This document shows positions 13,801 to 23,838 of a stretch of 64,000 nt of DNA, in pieces; within the stretch, counting starts at the first letter, position 1; each line of letters begins with the position of its first letter. The notes beneath the pieces were generated by a model. It had not been told where the DNA came from. It made no database searches and was given only the letters and a program-made list of their open reading frames with translations. The stretch comes from Aralia elata (lineage: Eukaryota > Streptophyta > Magnoliopsida > Apiales > Araliaceae): the NCBI GenBank assembly GCA_034770075.1, contig CM068385.1:76438272-76502271 (forward strand), in the 5' to 3' direction. The translations under genes and the position numbers were made by a program.

Positions 13801-15936
13801 TCAAATAAAAGCTTTGTGCTCTTTGTGTATTTCTTTGTCGATTCTCTGCAGGGATAGGTATCCTTATTCCTTCTTTCCATCTTGTCCTACATCATAATGG
13901 TACCAAGATACTAAACTTCTGATATCTTTTAATTTCACCCAATTTCTTCCTACCAAAATTTTCTTGGCCTCCATATGTTTTTTTCAAAGTTCACTAGGAA
14001 ATCGACAAACAATTTTTTGAGACAAAAGAGCGATCTGCAGTAAGAATCGCCGTTGACTTAGTATCCATCTATCCCACTACACACACACACCCAAAAAAGG
14101 TCAATAAAATTTTCTTTGGGATCAAATGATTAAACGTGGATAACTAACTTCTGAGTTTGTGCATGATCAAGCCGAAAAATAGGGCATATTTGCGAACACA
14201 AATGTTAAAGCTATGTTGTCATCTCATACAAATAAAATCCAAGAAGCGCACAATCCCATGGAAGAGCCAGAACTTTTACATGTTGAGACTCACAAGAATC
14301 TTAAAGAACGAGACTCACAAGAATCTTAAAGAACCGAAAGTTGAGGATATTATAACAGCTGAAAATTCAAAAGTGGTTTGCAATGAGGTACTTCAGGTTG
14401 ATGAAGAGGTTGAATATATAAAGGTTGATGAAGAGGTTGAACATAAAGAGGAAGAAAAAGTGGAGATCATACATGTTGATTTTCTATTTCCGGATGATAC
14501 ATTCGGGTCCCAAGATGCTTCAAAGTTTTTCATCACATTGCTGGTAGTCCCAAATATTGTGCTTATGGGATTGGACAGGAATGCACATGTTTTGTTAGAA
14601 CACATCTCTCTGACAACGGTTTACGGTTTATTATTCTTTGATATTTCACAACTGGAGGACGTGCGGGGAGAATAATACAAAACAGAAGAGGAAAATCAAG
14701 AAATTTATTATTAATTTTGTAATTTAGAGATAAATATTTTTTATTTTTTTTATTTTTTGCTACTTTGACACACACACCCCACACACACATACACCCTCCT
14801 TGCTACCACCAAGGATCGAACCCTCAACCTCACAGAAACCATGAGGCGAGTCATACCATTGGGCCAAAAACCTTTGGTAAGTAGCATATTCTAGAAGATT
14901 TAATTCTAATAGTAGGTTTTAATTAGGAGATTGTTTCTTTTTTAAATTAGGGTTTTTAATTATAGTAGTCGATTTGAATTAAGAGATTATTTTTAATTCT
15001 AGTAGTAGATTCTAATTAAAGGATTATTTCCTTTTTATGTTAGGATTTTTTACTTGGTCGCTAAGTCGTAGAGTTTCTATGTAAAGAGTTGTAATCTGTA
15101 TTTATTTTTAGATTCTTGATTTGAGAATTGTGAGTTTTGTGTCTTGAGAGCCTTGTTTGTCCCTTCATTTTCCCCACCCCCTCCCTTGTCCTACATCAGT
15201 TGTCCCTCTTCAAATCTTCTCTTATGCAAGGTTAAAGAGTTTTGACTATGGGAAACGTGCTGCTTATGTAAGGCTCAAGAGTTTTGGCTATGGGAAACGT
15301 GCTTGTTTTGCCATTTTACGAAAATTAATTTAAATAGAGATGAATGCTAGTATTTATGGTGGTCGGACAATGAATGTCGATTTTATTATGGAATAGTGTT
15401 TATATTTGCTTCTCTTTAGGCTAATTCGTTTTTCCATTCGAGGAGTTACTTTGTCAAATTAAAGATTGACACGCCAAGATGTATTTTTTTTCATTCATTT
15501 TCTTTACAATCTTGTAATTTTCTTTATGGAGGACTAATTATCCGTAAACCAGCATGAGTTGAAATTTCTATAATCAACATCAAAAATAATCTTCTTAAAT
15601 TTTTTTTAACAAAAAAAAGATTAAAACTTTAAACACCTATCTAGAGAAACAAAAGCCAATTATGCATATAAACAACTACTTTATCACAGATCCAAGTAGT
15701 TCGTAACACTAAGAAAATTACAACCTTAGCACAAACAATTATCAAAAACACAATCATAAACACATAAAAATTCAGATAGAGAGAGAGGACAAACTGAGCT
15801 CGGAGATGAAGAGCAAAATCATGACAATGGAAGAGGCCAAAGTGATAACTCCACCGGAAATCGTTCGGCTGTAAAAATCTTCATTGATCTTAGGGTACGC
15901 ATCCAAATTCCGAATCCTGTTGACTAAATTATCCAT
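716..15936 (-). CDS. ERGIC3: ERGIC3/Erv46-like ER-Golgi cargo receptor, 12 exons visible, 3' end off window
   Basis: Exons on the minus strand: 15936-15795, 9105-9032, 8651-8568, 8160-8080, 7688-7608, 7137-7045, 4088-3909, 3760-3693, 3551-3500, 1275-1222, 1133-1041, 782-716. They join in frame to 356 codons with GT-AG introns throughout. The protein reads as an ERGIC/Erv46 family member: an N-terminal RNLDAYPKINEDFYSRT block, a membrane segment at about residues 28-47, then a lumenal domain with CGSC (146-149), CCNSC (159-163), FAPGKSFQQSNVHVHDLL and SFLHFLTNVCAIVG. Family members are about 385 aa with a second membrane span near the C terminus, so roughly 30 residues are missing left of base 1. 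In this family the protein cycles between ER and Golgi in COPII/COPI vesicles. The start ATG at 15936 fits the family start; an in-frame ATG at 15984 would add 16 residues. Identity is near certain; the last exon is not visible. Confidence 0.95.
1386..2350. repeat. Direct duplication in intron 9 of the ERGIC3-like gene
   Basis: A segment at about 1386-1626 recurs diverged at about 1751-1966, an offset near 365 bp. Both share the string CTCCTAAAATGAGCA and a long run through CAACTCAAAA. The following piece (about 1670-1730, CAATGAGACTGTGGCTTGT) has a further diverged relative at about 2287-2345. It looks like an old tandem duplication inside the intron, later drifted. Confidence 0.65.
2940..3345 (-). 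mobile_element. Degenerate LINE remnant (RT C-terminal region)
   Basis: The minus strand encodes a short stretch around AFVWSAVLNCLNTNDLLQ followed by a cysteine-bearing segment. This resembles the C-terminal zinc-binding region of plant L1-type LINE reverse transcriptases. It has stops and lies within intron 9 in the same orientation as the host gene. No target duplication was identified. The assignment rests on motif resemblance only. Confidence 0.45.
5682..5936. mobile_element. Stowaway-type MITE
   Basis: The termini CCCTCCGTTCC and GGAGGGAG are inverted repeats flanked by TA on both sides (5680-5681, 5937-5938). Subterminal inverted segments ATATAAGA and TCTTATAT follow. The structure is typical of Stowaway MITEs (Tc1/Mariner). 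A diverged relative lies near 61108-61400. Confidence 0.8.
6260..6840 (+). mobile_element. LINE 3'-end remnant
   Basis: Plus-strand translation gives NWCNMCKGDGETVHHLLIH. This is the zinc-binding block (C-x2-C ... H-x3-H) at the C terminus of plant L1-type reverse transcriptase. It is followed by a stop-ridden tail and a 3' untranslated-like stretch ending in AATAAATA near 6834. The 5' part of the element is absent, as expected for 5'-truncated LINE insertions. It lies antisense inside intron 6. Confidence 0.7.
9990..10972. mobile_element. Non-autonomous hAT-like element
   Basis: Exact 8-bp direct repeats TATACTAG lie at 9982-9989 and 10973-10980, the length expected for a hAT target duplication. 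The left end contains GGCAATGGGGTACTTGGG and the right end, read inversely, GCAATTTTACCCGACC; both resemble ends of plant hAT MITE families. There is no transposase. An internal TA/CA microsatellite lies near 10830-10862. Confidence 0.6.
11200..11960 (+). mobile_element. Possible LTR-retroelement fragment
   Basis: A 60-codon open frame (11210-11392), a broken stretch reading VDHVEFIIPDRILEVHTD, a purine-rich AAAAAAGGGG tract near 11699, and then an AT-rich LTR-like segment with a TATATA motif near 11915. The layout and the VDHVEF/HVDFLF resemblance suggest kinship with the element at 13557-15198. No second LTR or target duplication was found, so this is tentative. Confidence 0.3.
12060..12400 (+). 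mobile_element. LINE 3'-end remnant
   Basis: Plus-strand frames contain WDRVNFLKSLWASVNG, resembling the extreme C terminus of plant L1-type polyproteins. It is preceded by a diverged FFVWSVGGIA block resembling the zinc-binding domain entry. Frames are broken and the 5' part is missing. It lies antisense in intron 1. Motif resemblance only. Confidence 0.5.
14157..14675 (+). pseudogene. Unrecognised acidic ORF inside the small LTR element
   Basis: A 172-codon open frame occupies most of the internal region of the LTR-like element and ends at its purine-rich tract (SQLEDVRGE then stop). It contains a 25-bp tandem duplication (14284-14334) and a repeated VDEEVE acidic segment. The final residues resemble the overlap of a retroelement polyprotein end with its polypurine tract. 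It is more likely a relic of retroelement coding than a host gene; no domain was recognised. Confidence 0.35.
14729..14881 (-). mobile_element. tRNA-derived SINE inside the second LTR
   Basis: Read on the minus strand: TGGCCCAATGGT (A-box-like, 14855-14866), then GGTTCGATCC (perfect B-box, 14813-14822), a tRNA-like stem between them, and an A-rich tail toward 14730. The order and spacing match a tRNA-related SINE head with poly(A) tail. It explains why the second LTR is longer than the first. Confidence 0.6.
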
Positions 15937-17558
15937 AACAACAACACCTACCCAGATTCTTCTTATTATAAATAAATAAACCAAAATTCAGACAAATAAA
16001 TAAAACCTAAACACCCCGCTAAATAATGATTTGATCTGAATTTGATCGAACGAGGCGTTTAAGTATCTTTCGAATTGGTTTTGCTCCTCTATCGATCTTC
16101 TTCCTCTTTCTCTCTCCTCTTTTCTCTCTGTCTATTGTTGAATTCGATTACGAGGACCTGGGCAAAAGGGTGTCTCCAGAGGACAAAAGCGTCATCGCGT
16201 TTCTTTAGCAGGATCTGCGGTATAAGTATTTATCTGTATTTTTATTTTATTTTTCCTTCAGAATTTTATTTTCTCTGGGCCTTCAGTTTTTTTTAGTACT
16301 CCAGCTCAAATGAGAAATGGGTTGGGCTTTGGAGAGAGGTTAGTTCGGCTACATTTTTTTGGATGATTATAAGGCGGAAGTATATTTCTACGAAAATGAT
16401 ATTTTTGTAAGATAAGATAAGATTTATCTCACATAAATAATAAAAAAATCTCACACGAAAGCTTATATAAATATCAATATTATTACTTGTAAAAATAGCA
16501 CTCTGTAAAAAAAAAAAAAGTGATCAAGAAAAATTAAGGCCGAATTATTTGTTCTTTTTGAATGATTTATAAGATCGAAATAATTTTTCACGAGTATAAC
16601 TAAGGTTTTCACAAGATTCTACTACAAAAAATAATAATAAGTGGGTTCTCACACTTATATGAGAAAAATCGTACGAAATATTATTTTTTTACTTAATAAA
16701 AATAGCATTTCCCACAAAAAAATAACAAAAATTAAGATCGAATTCATTTTTCTGTTGGTATCATCCTTTTACTTCCTCTAATGTATAACCCACTGTCCAA
16801 GAAAATCTTTTTGGAGTCATCACAATCTCAGTCAAAAGGTCATAATTGAAGGTATTTTAGTAATAACTTGAATTCTTATATACATGTCAAATTATTTCGC
16901 ATGTTTCAATGTGGGAATACAATATTACTCTCTCTATTCTTAAAAATAAAAAATAAAAATAATCATCTATAAAAAAAATTCACAAAAAGAGTCATTTACT
17001 AAATAATAATTTTATTATAATATCACCACAACTTAAAATTGGCATACTATTTTTAAACTTATTATTATAATTTCAATATAATGTCACCATTACTTAACTA
17101 ACACGTTATAATTTTTAGGGATAAATATGTAGACAAAACACACTCTTAATAATTATAAGTTTTATAAATAATTCATTTTATAAAACAGATAAAATATTGT
17201 TTGTGACTTTAGGATTATTTTTAAAATGTGTAGTCAAAACCTGGAAAAAAATATTCAAAAATAATGTATACAACTCGCACATGTCTTTATTTAAAATAAA
17301 TATTTTTATTATTTGATTTTTTTTCTCAACTTGTAAACTAAGAAATCATTATAAATCTATCACAATATTATAATGCTTTCGTTGCCACCTGACTCACCAT
17401 CACCCCGATCACGACTTTGATTTCAAAACCACCACATGTTAAACCATTACTTAAAACACTAGCCACTATTAATCAAATCTTTAATAAAGTACCTGTTTTG
17501 AAAATAAAAAAATACAATCAACCTGAAGATGACACATGTCATGATCCTAAGGGCATTA
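15937..17558. other. Intergenic: 5' flank of the ERGIC3-like gene and AT-rich spacer
   Basis: The first about 300 bp upstream of the minus-strand start is a pyrimidine-rich plus-strand stretch (16075-16160), purine-rich on the coding strand and typical of a plant 5' UTR. No clear TATA box was chosen. From 16300 to 17558 the sequence is AT-rich with a partial Stowaway-like end near 16928, and no gene was seen. Confidence 0.5.
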
Positions 17559-17563
17559 TGATC

Positions 17564-18100
17564 TGTTAAATTAAATAGAAGCTAAGATGTAAGTATATAT
17601 AAACTTACATATGAATTGGTTAGTATCCACGAAGTGAAAGCAGTTGAACCGGAATGCTAAATCTATAAGTAATGCCACGAACACAGCTACTACGATCCTT
17701 CGTATAAACGCTTCTCGTCAATATGGAGTTGTTATTAGGAACGATGCGAACGAACTCAGGTGTTCACACCAAGTACACCCAAGCCTACTGATGAAAGCTT
17801 GGAAATACTAGAGAGAAAGTATTTAGAGAGAAAACTGTTTAGAAAAATAATATGTTATTTTTCCTTAGCCTTATACTTTGTAGGAATAAGTATTTAACGA
17901 TAAATCCCAATTAATATGGGATAAGTCTACAACTGACTAAATCAGGAGAGTTATCTCATATAGAGTCTTAACCATATCAAGTAGTATCTAAAATACTTCC
18001 AAGTGATATGGGACTCTCCCAATCTCGATTGGGTTATTCAATATCCATACTCAAATGGATGTCCATGATTTAATGGTCTGACCCCGATCAATTACTAATA
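17564..18100 (-). repeat. Copia 3' LTR (537 bp)
   Basis: This is the 3' LTR with respect to the minus-strand element. It contains about 120 bp (around 17815-17945) missing from the other LTR; the gap in that copy falls at a GAGAGA run, suggesting slippage or repeat-mediated deletion there. Confidence 0.92.
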
Positions 18101-18110
18101 TCTCCCACTC
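18101..18110 (-). other. Polypurine tract of the copia element
   Basis: Minus strand GAGTGGGAGA directly abutting the 3' LTR, the position of the plus-strand primer in LTR retrotransposons. Confidence 0.8.
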
Positions 18111-18645
18111 AGACACTTGTTATAAAGGTACGTACTAATCTCGAATCAATCATATCTAAATTTCCTCGTACAGGTGCCCCGGTGTGCGACTGGCGAGAAA
18201 TAAATGATATCAAGGGCGGGAGCTCACATACTAAGCCTCCATCATAACTAATATGAAGCATCTCCAAAAAAAACTTTTCATGTCCTAGACCAATTGATCA
18301 CATTCTGTTGAGTATTTCGAATCCCTCATTGATTACATTTCAAAAATACACTCAACCCCATTTGTCTTGGTGAGCTCACCTTTAAAAAAATATATACATA
18401 TAGTATAATATATAAGTTTAAAATAGTTGTGCGCGCATAGCATAACCAATGGCTGAATGTGTTGCCAGACAAATGTCTTCCCTAAACTCTCATGTCAATC
18501 TTCATTAACTTTGTTGTTTTCCCAGACAAATACTCATGGAACCTTATTATGTGAACTTAGGAATACAAGCTAGAGTAGCAACACAAAGTCTTTATTTCAT
18601 GACATAAGTTCCAAGTTACTAAAGACAAAAGTTAATGTATAGGGC

Positions 18646-19640
18646 TCAAATAGTAATTGGATAGGGATCCTCCAACTTATGAGAAATCAGATAGACATAT
18701 CCATATCGCGAATAATCATCTATAAAAGTGAAGAAATAGTTACCACCATGTCGTGCTCTAACATTCATTGGACTACAAATGTCTAAATGAACTAGCATTA
18801 AAGGATTAGTGGCCCACACTGCCTTCCCAAATGGTTTTATTTTTGCCTTCCCTGCTAAACAAGGTTCACATACTGGTAGGTTAACTTTAGCGAATGAGCC
18901 TAAAAGGCCTTCTCGAGCTAGCATAGTCATCCTATCTTGGCCAATATGACCTAATCTAGCATGTCATTTCAATGATTCATTAATAGTATCATCATGAGAA
19001 GCAATATAAGAAAAATGGGATTCACCTTTATTCAAAACATAAAAAGCATTCGATAAAGTACCATGTCCTATAAAATCATTATGAAAGTAAATAGATATGT
19101 TACTACTGTCGAAGGAAAAAGAACATCCTACTCTAACTAAAGCTACAACTTATATTAAGTTCTGTCGAATTCCTGGTACATAAAGTGTGTCCTCATAGAT
19201 TAGTGTGCATCCATTTTGCAAAGTCAGTTGATAAGTGCCAAAACCAAGCACTTGCTTCCCTGAACTGTTCCTCGTGAACAAACTTTGACTCCCTTTGGAA
19301 ACTCGTTGGTACTCAGTAAATCCCTCCCTATCGCGAGTTATATGCTTGGTTGTTCCTGTGTTAATAATCCACGAAGGATCAGATTAAGCAAGAAAAACAT
19401 GTGAACACACAAAGTATTCATCGCAATGAAGAAATTTAAATTGTACCTTTTTCTGCTCAGTGCATTCACGAGCAAAATGTCCAACTTGCTGACAGTTATA
19501 GCAAGTTATCTTCTTTTTTCCTCCTCTTTTGCCCCTACGGCGCTTAGCATTACCCTTCTATTTTGGTGCATCAACCTTAACCTGATTGTTGCCTTTTGCT
19601 TGTCTCTTGCGCTTGCCTTTTGCATTGTGAGGACCAACTT
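18646..19640 (-). pseudogene. Copia gag-protease-integrase relic
   Basis: From high to low coordinate on the minus strand: a basic gag tail rich in K/R, a CCHC knuckle CYNCQQVGHFAREC (about 19459-19506), a protease site reading WIINTGTTKHI (about 19340-19370), where the usual catalytic Asp of the D-T/S-G triad is Asn, a GAG-pre-integrase HARLGHIGQDRM block, then integrase sequence CEPCLAGKAK and HLDICSPM. At least one Trp codon has become TGA before HARLGH, and stops occur elsewhere. The order gag-PR-INT is that of Ty1-copia. The element cannot be autonomous. Confidence 0.88.
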
Positions 19641-19689
19641 GAGCCATGAAGACAAAGCTGCCATCTTTGTTAAGGTCAACAATAACATT

Positions 19690-21037
19690 GTTAGAGGTCA
19701 TTTTACTACAATAAGGTTGCACGAAATATGAATATTAGCACACACATAATAATTTTGTCATTAAATCTTAATTAATCACAATTATTTAGTCCATAGATAA
19801 AAATTAAAAAATCGCTAAGCTCATAATTATCATTTCATGTCATAAAATAAATAATTATGATTAATTTTATTTTATATGATAAAAAAATTTAAATAGCCCA
19901 TTACAACAAAAATAAGGACAGGATTTATGAAACAAAAAACCCTATTGATAATTTAATTGTACTTTGGGAGGTAAAATTAATTAATTGAAAAACAAGTGCA
20001 AAATTATATTCCCTTACAAAGCTTCGATATAAATACATCAATACCAAAATTTTACATCAAAGATTCCTACTACATCAATCTATTAATAAAATTAGGAATG
20101 CCGCACTTATTTTCTCATAATTATTTTATCTCAGGTCTCTATCATAAAGTGAGAACCCGTCTCCAAAAATAATTAAATATTAACCCTTTTTGGTCCATCC
20201 AAAATACCATGCAATAACAAATAAAGATTATGTACATGAATGAGCCCACACAGTTACCACTAAAAAACCAGATGTATTTGGTCAAGTCCTAAGGGGACAA
20301 ACGCAACAAATATGCGCAATAAACAAAATATTTACACATAAATACATAACAATAAATGTGAAAAATATTTAATGTTGCTCAAAATTGGCCAAATATTTTT
20401 CTAACAGTATGTATACATGAAAATATAATACCGTGAATTTTCGGGATTTTTTAGAAATTTTTTACTATTTAATACAATTATTTTTTAAATAAATAATAAT
20501 TGAAAATAAAATAATTTAAGATACTAAAACAAACCATTTCTCAACACCTTTAAGTGGAGAACTTGTAAACATGCCTCTGAATTCACAGGAAAAAATTTGG
20601 CCCAAAAAACATTTCTGGACAATTTTTCAACAATTTTTAAAGCACTTTAAATACCTAAAACCAATTTCTGAAAATATTTTTCATTACTGAAAAAATTCAA
20701 AAAAATAATTAAAGTGACTAGAAATAAAAACAAAATTTTCTGTAAAAAGAATTTTTTTCAAAAAATGTCTAGAACTAGGCGCGACTAGGCATCCACGCTA
20801 CCTGATTTTTTAAAATTTTTTTGGACTGGCAGGTGGCCCCCACGCACGCTGACGTCAGCGTCGTCTTCTTCCTTAGCATACAGGGAGAAAAATTATAGTT
20901 TGGTACCCTTTTTAAAAAAATCATAATTAATCCTACAAATGTCCAAAAAATACAAACTTTATATTTCTGGAATCGTGGCAACATGTACTATTTTATTATG
21001 TAAAGAAAATATAATTTTGACTTTTGTAGAAAAACAA
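19690..21037 (-). other. Copia 5' internal region, non-coding or eroded gag
   Basis: AT-rich sequence between the gag knuckle and the viral insertion. No capsid domain could be recognised. One GC-richer patch near 20826-20866 holds a perfect 16-bp palindrome centred on TGACGTCA. Confidence 0.5.
20846..20861. promoter_or_regulatory. 16-bp palindrome with TGACGTCA core
   Basis: ACGCTGACGTCAGCGT is its own reverse complement and contains the bZIP/TGA-type ACGT core. It lies in a GC-rich patch within the otherwise AT-rich copia 5' internal region. The sequence is certain; a regulatory role is conjecture. Confidence 0.35.
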
Positions 21038-21142
21038 ATTTTCATTTGAAAAAACATAAATGCGAATTAGGGTTTGCGTTTTCTTTCAAAATACAAATTC
21101 GATTGCAATAATATTTTGCAGGTATCTTAACATGCATATGGA
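21038..21142. repeat. 105-bp flanking repeat, left copy
   Basis: Matches 31288-31392 over 105 bp without gaps and with four substitutions. It runs from ATTTTCATTTG to CATGCATATGGA. It marks the left boundary of the caulimovirid insert. It could be duplicated host (copia) sequence or terminal redundancy of the virus. Confidence 0.9.
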
Positions 21143-21262
21143 GGTTGTCGTTTAAAGGCTATTTTGAGTTAAGTCGTGTTGACATAAATCCTGTAGTTGA
21201 CTTCCCTTTGTTTGGACCTTGTCTGCATATCACATAGAAGTTTTTAATAAGTTTATACGACT

Positions 21263-21963
21263 ATGGCTAATATGTTTAGAAACCTAGCTAGATCTATTGG
21301 TTCCAACAGTTCTAATAAACAAGTTGTTTCCATAAGAGAAATAGAAAACCATTTACAAAATTGGTTTATTCCTAAAACTCCTGTTTCTCAAATCTATAAT
21401 AAAGGTAGTTTTCTGTTTAAATCAGATTATATAATTAAGTCTGTAGAATAAACTCTTCCTATAATTCAAGGGCATATGAATGTTGAATTAGTACCTAAAA
21501 GGTTATTGGAAGAAGCCGCTGAAAGGGGCTATAAATTTCTTCATATTGGACTGGTTCAAGTAGCATTATACCGTTAACCAGAGATGGTCTTAACACCTCT
21601 TTAATGATGTGTTTACGGGATAAAAGGCACCTAAGGTTCAATGATTCCTTGTTAGGTTGTATAACCTTTTCTCTTTCAGAAAGACCGGTGTACTTTAATA
21701 GTTTTCCTAATTTTTCTGTATCCCTTCTTGATCCAACCATTCTTAAAACCTTAACATTAAATGTTCAAACATCAGGTTTTGAAATGGTTCTTTTATCCTC
21801 AAATATGGTTTTAATATATAGGATTTTTCTTAAAGTAATGAATATGGTTACCCCAAATGTCAATCTTAAGAACACTTTTATAAAAGATAAAATGGGAGAA
21901 ACAATAGTGTTTCAAATCAATCCTATGAAAACTAATATTTCAGTACCAAGGACCCTTAAATGA
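21263..21963 (+). pseudogene. EPRV movement protein (30K superfamily) relic
   Basis: Open frame from 21263 with a TAA at 21449-21451, a further break near 21570-21580 (frameshift), then an open stretch to TGA at 21961-21963. Recognisable 30K-type movement protein blocks are HIGLVQVAL, MMCLRDKRHLRF, PNFSVSLLD and a LIYRIFLKVMN segment. In the family this protein forms tubules or modifies plasmodesmata for cell-to-cell movement. The first ATG is a plausible viral ORF start because non-coding leader-like sequence precedes it. Confidence 0.8.
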
Positions 21964-21975
21964 GATGAAATTAAT

Positions 21976-22740
21976 GTGCCAGAAGACTGGACATTAGTGA
22001 GTGAAATACCTAAAAAGGTGCAAGGATCATACGGACAATTACAAAATGTAATTGAAAATCCCGATGGATCAGTTATAATCAGGTTTGGAAACAGCAGATC
22101 TATTCGTCTAAATCCAGGTGATGAACCTCGTCGGAGTACAACATTTCCTCAAAGGAATATGCTAGAGAGTTCGGGAAGATCTACTTCTTCCATAGAAGAA
22201 GTAGTACATATTCCAGCCGATCCGATTAGTCGACCGACATATCGGGTAGTCCCTCTATTGGATACTCTAAGGACTCAAAGTCCTCCGGTTCAAAGGACTC
22301 AAAGTCCTACACCATCAGATTTCGAGTATACTGAGAGTATTTATACTCTAAATAATCAGTATTTTACTCTTGATCAAACCATTTTAAACACTATGTTCAA
22401 TTCTGAGTTTAATAAAGCAAAACGTGAATGATTTTTTAAAACCTACTTGCTCGAAGATCAGACTTAGATAAAAGATGTTTATCATGATTTCTTAAAGGAA
22501 TCTAAGAAAAATGTTGATTTCTTTCTTTTTCTCCAACATTGGTCTAAAATTAAAGGCCCGGTGTTCCCATTCTCAGAGGGGGAAAAGATGATTACAAAAG
22601 ATAACTTAAATGTTATTGAAAACTATTATAAACCATATAGATTTGTAGATGTTCAGGACTAGCATAAAGTCGTTTCTGCTATTCATCCTCCTTCTATAGT
22701 AGTTTTTGTAGGGGAAAAACTAAGGCAACTCTGTATAAAA
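21976..22740 (+). pseudogene. EPRV ORF1 linker region between MP and CP
   Basis: In the same frame as the upstream MP part, separated by the TGA at 21961. It begins PEDWTLVSEIPKKVQGSYG and contains a short repeat RTQSP twice within a Ser/Pro-rich part. In-frame stops occur at 22429-22431, near 22467 and near 22662, and a frameshift near 22720-22740 leads into the next piece. No catalytic domain is recognised. Confidence 0.65.
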
Positions 22741-22757
22741 AAGAGTTTGACAAAGAT

Positions 22758-23838
22758 TTGGAAAAGAAGCATATTGATGTGTTTTGTGCCAATCAAATTA
22801 TTGAGCAAAACAACTACACTAATTTATTCCTCCAATCTTTAGGAGCTCAGACCTCTAGAATAGAAAAGGTCATTCAACAAAAGGAAAGATCTTTAGATCT
22901 AAAAGCTGTTCCTGCTGAAGCTATTGCTAGCTCTTCCTCAAAGGAAGAAAAATCGAAATATGTTGAAAAGGTAAAAGTGGGAGCTGTCCCATTCAAACCT
23001 CCTCCAAGGTTAGCAGAAAACTTCAAAATGGGATCTTCATCCAATGAAATGTTTGGAGAACTTAAGAGTCGATTAAACAAATTGACTATTAACCCATTTG
23101 TCTCAGTCTTAAAGAAAAATAAGAATTTAGATCTCAATCAGATCTTAAACCATCAAGAAGAAACAGATCCTCAGATTAATAGGATCAAATGGGGAAAGAT
23201 TAAAAATCAACCCTATTATCATCGCCCATCACCTATTGATGCTCAATTTGAGAATAAAGCAGCCTATGAAGGTGTTAGCTTTAGGTGAGAATATCTGTGA
23301 ATGGAATGTAGATGGCCTCACCGATTATCAAATTGTTGTCCTCTTTAAGCATATGACAATATATGCTCAAGCGCTAAGAGTAAAAGGAAATTCTGAAAAA
23401 AGATTTGCTCAAGCAATAACATCAGGATTTGTCAGATAGCTAGGTCTTTTGTGGGATAATCTTCTAACTCATGAAACTCGTGAAGAGATTTTTAATTTTC
23501 AAGTTCAGAAGGGATTTGATCAGATGAATGTCCCAATTTTCGCTGAAGATGCAGTTAATACCTTACTGTATACTATCTTACGGCATTTTCTGGGAAATAA
23601 TCAATTGGCAGTCTCAAAGACTTATGAACAATTGAGCAACGTAAAGTACAAATCATTATCGGAGTTTAAATACTACCGAGATACTTTCTTCGCCAAGGTC
23701 TTTGCTAGAAGCAACTGTAATAACGACTATAGGAAAGAGAAGTTTGTTGAGGGATTGCTTACACTATTCTCCCAAAGAGTTAAAACTCAACTGAAGGACA
23801 AAAATGATGGTATCATTCCTTGGGAAGAATATACATAT
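22758..23838 (+). pseudogene. EPRV coat-protein region, 5' portion
   Basis: Starts with a charged, possibly coiled-coil part (FLQSLGAQTSRIEKVIQQKE). A frame change near 23280 leads into a capsid-like domain: WNVDGLTDYQI, MTIYAQALRVKG, an in-frame TAG at 23437-23439, and FVEGLLTLFSQRV. It stops at the solo-LTR insertion at 23838. The domain resembles caulimovirid coat proteins that continue toward a CCHC knuckle, and the continuation is found at 26770. Confidence 0.75.

Larger units (their letters stand above)
13557..15198 (+). mobile_element. Small degraded LTR element (TRIM/LARD-like) in intron 1
   Basis: Two direct repeats bound it: 13557-13894 and 14686-15198. Both start AAGAGGAAAATCAAGAAATT, both contain a TCTTTAGAGTTTCTAT-like promoter-proximal block and GTAAAGAGTTGTA-type sequence, and both end TTGTCCTACATCA. 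A sequence like a worn tRNA-Met primer site (TGGTACCAAGATA) follows the first repeat, and GAGGACGTGCGGGGAGAATA, purine-rich, precedes the second. Only about 790 bp lies between the repeats. The second repeat is lengthened by a SINE and a short internal duplication. The outer start and target duplication are not resolved. Confidence 0.6.
9106..15794 (-). other. 6.7 kb intron 1 of the ERGIC3-like gene
   Basis: Donor A|GTTTGT after ...LFISEL and acceptor TTCACAG before LYLHAVTETK. This is the longest intron of the gene and a sink for insertions: a hAT-like element (9990-10972), LTR-element fragments (about 11200-11960), a LINE tail (about 12060-12400) and a small LTR element (13557-15198) that itself carries a SINE. 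The stretches between are AT-rich without recognisable coding. Confidence 0.85.

Noticed and set aside
14813..14866. tRNA gene on the minus strand
   Set aside because: A and B boxes are present, but no cloverleaf acceptor stem closes and an A-rich tail follows, so a SINE is the better call.
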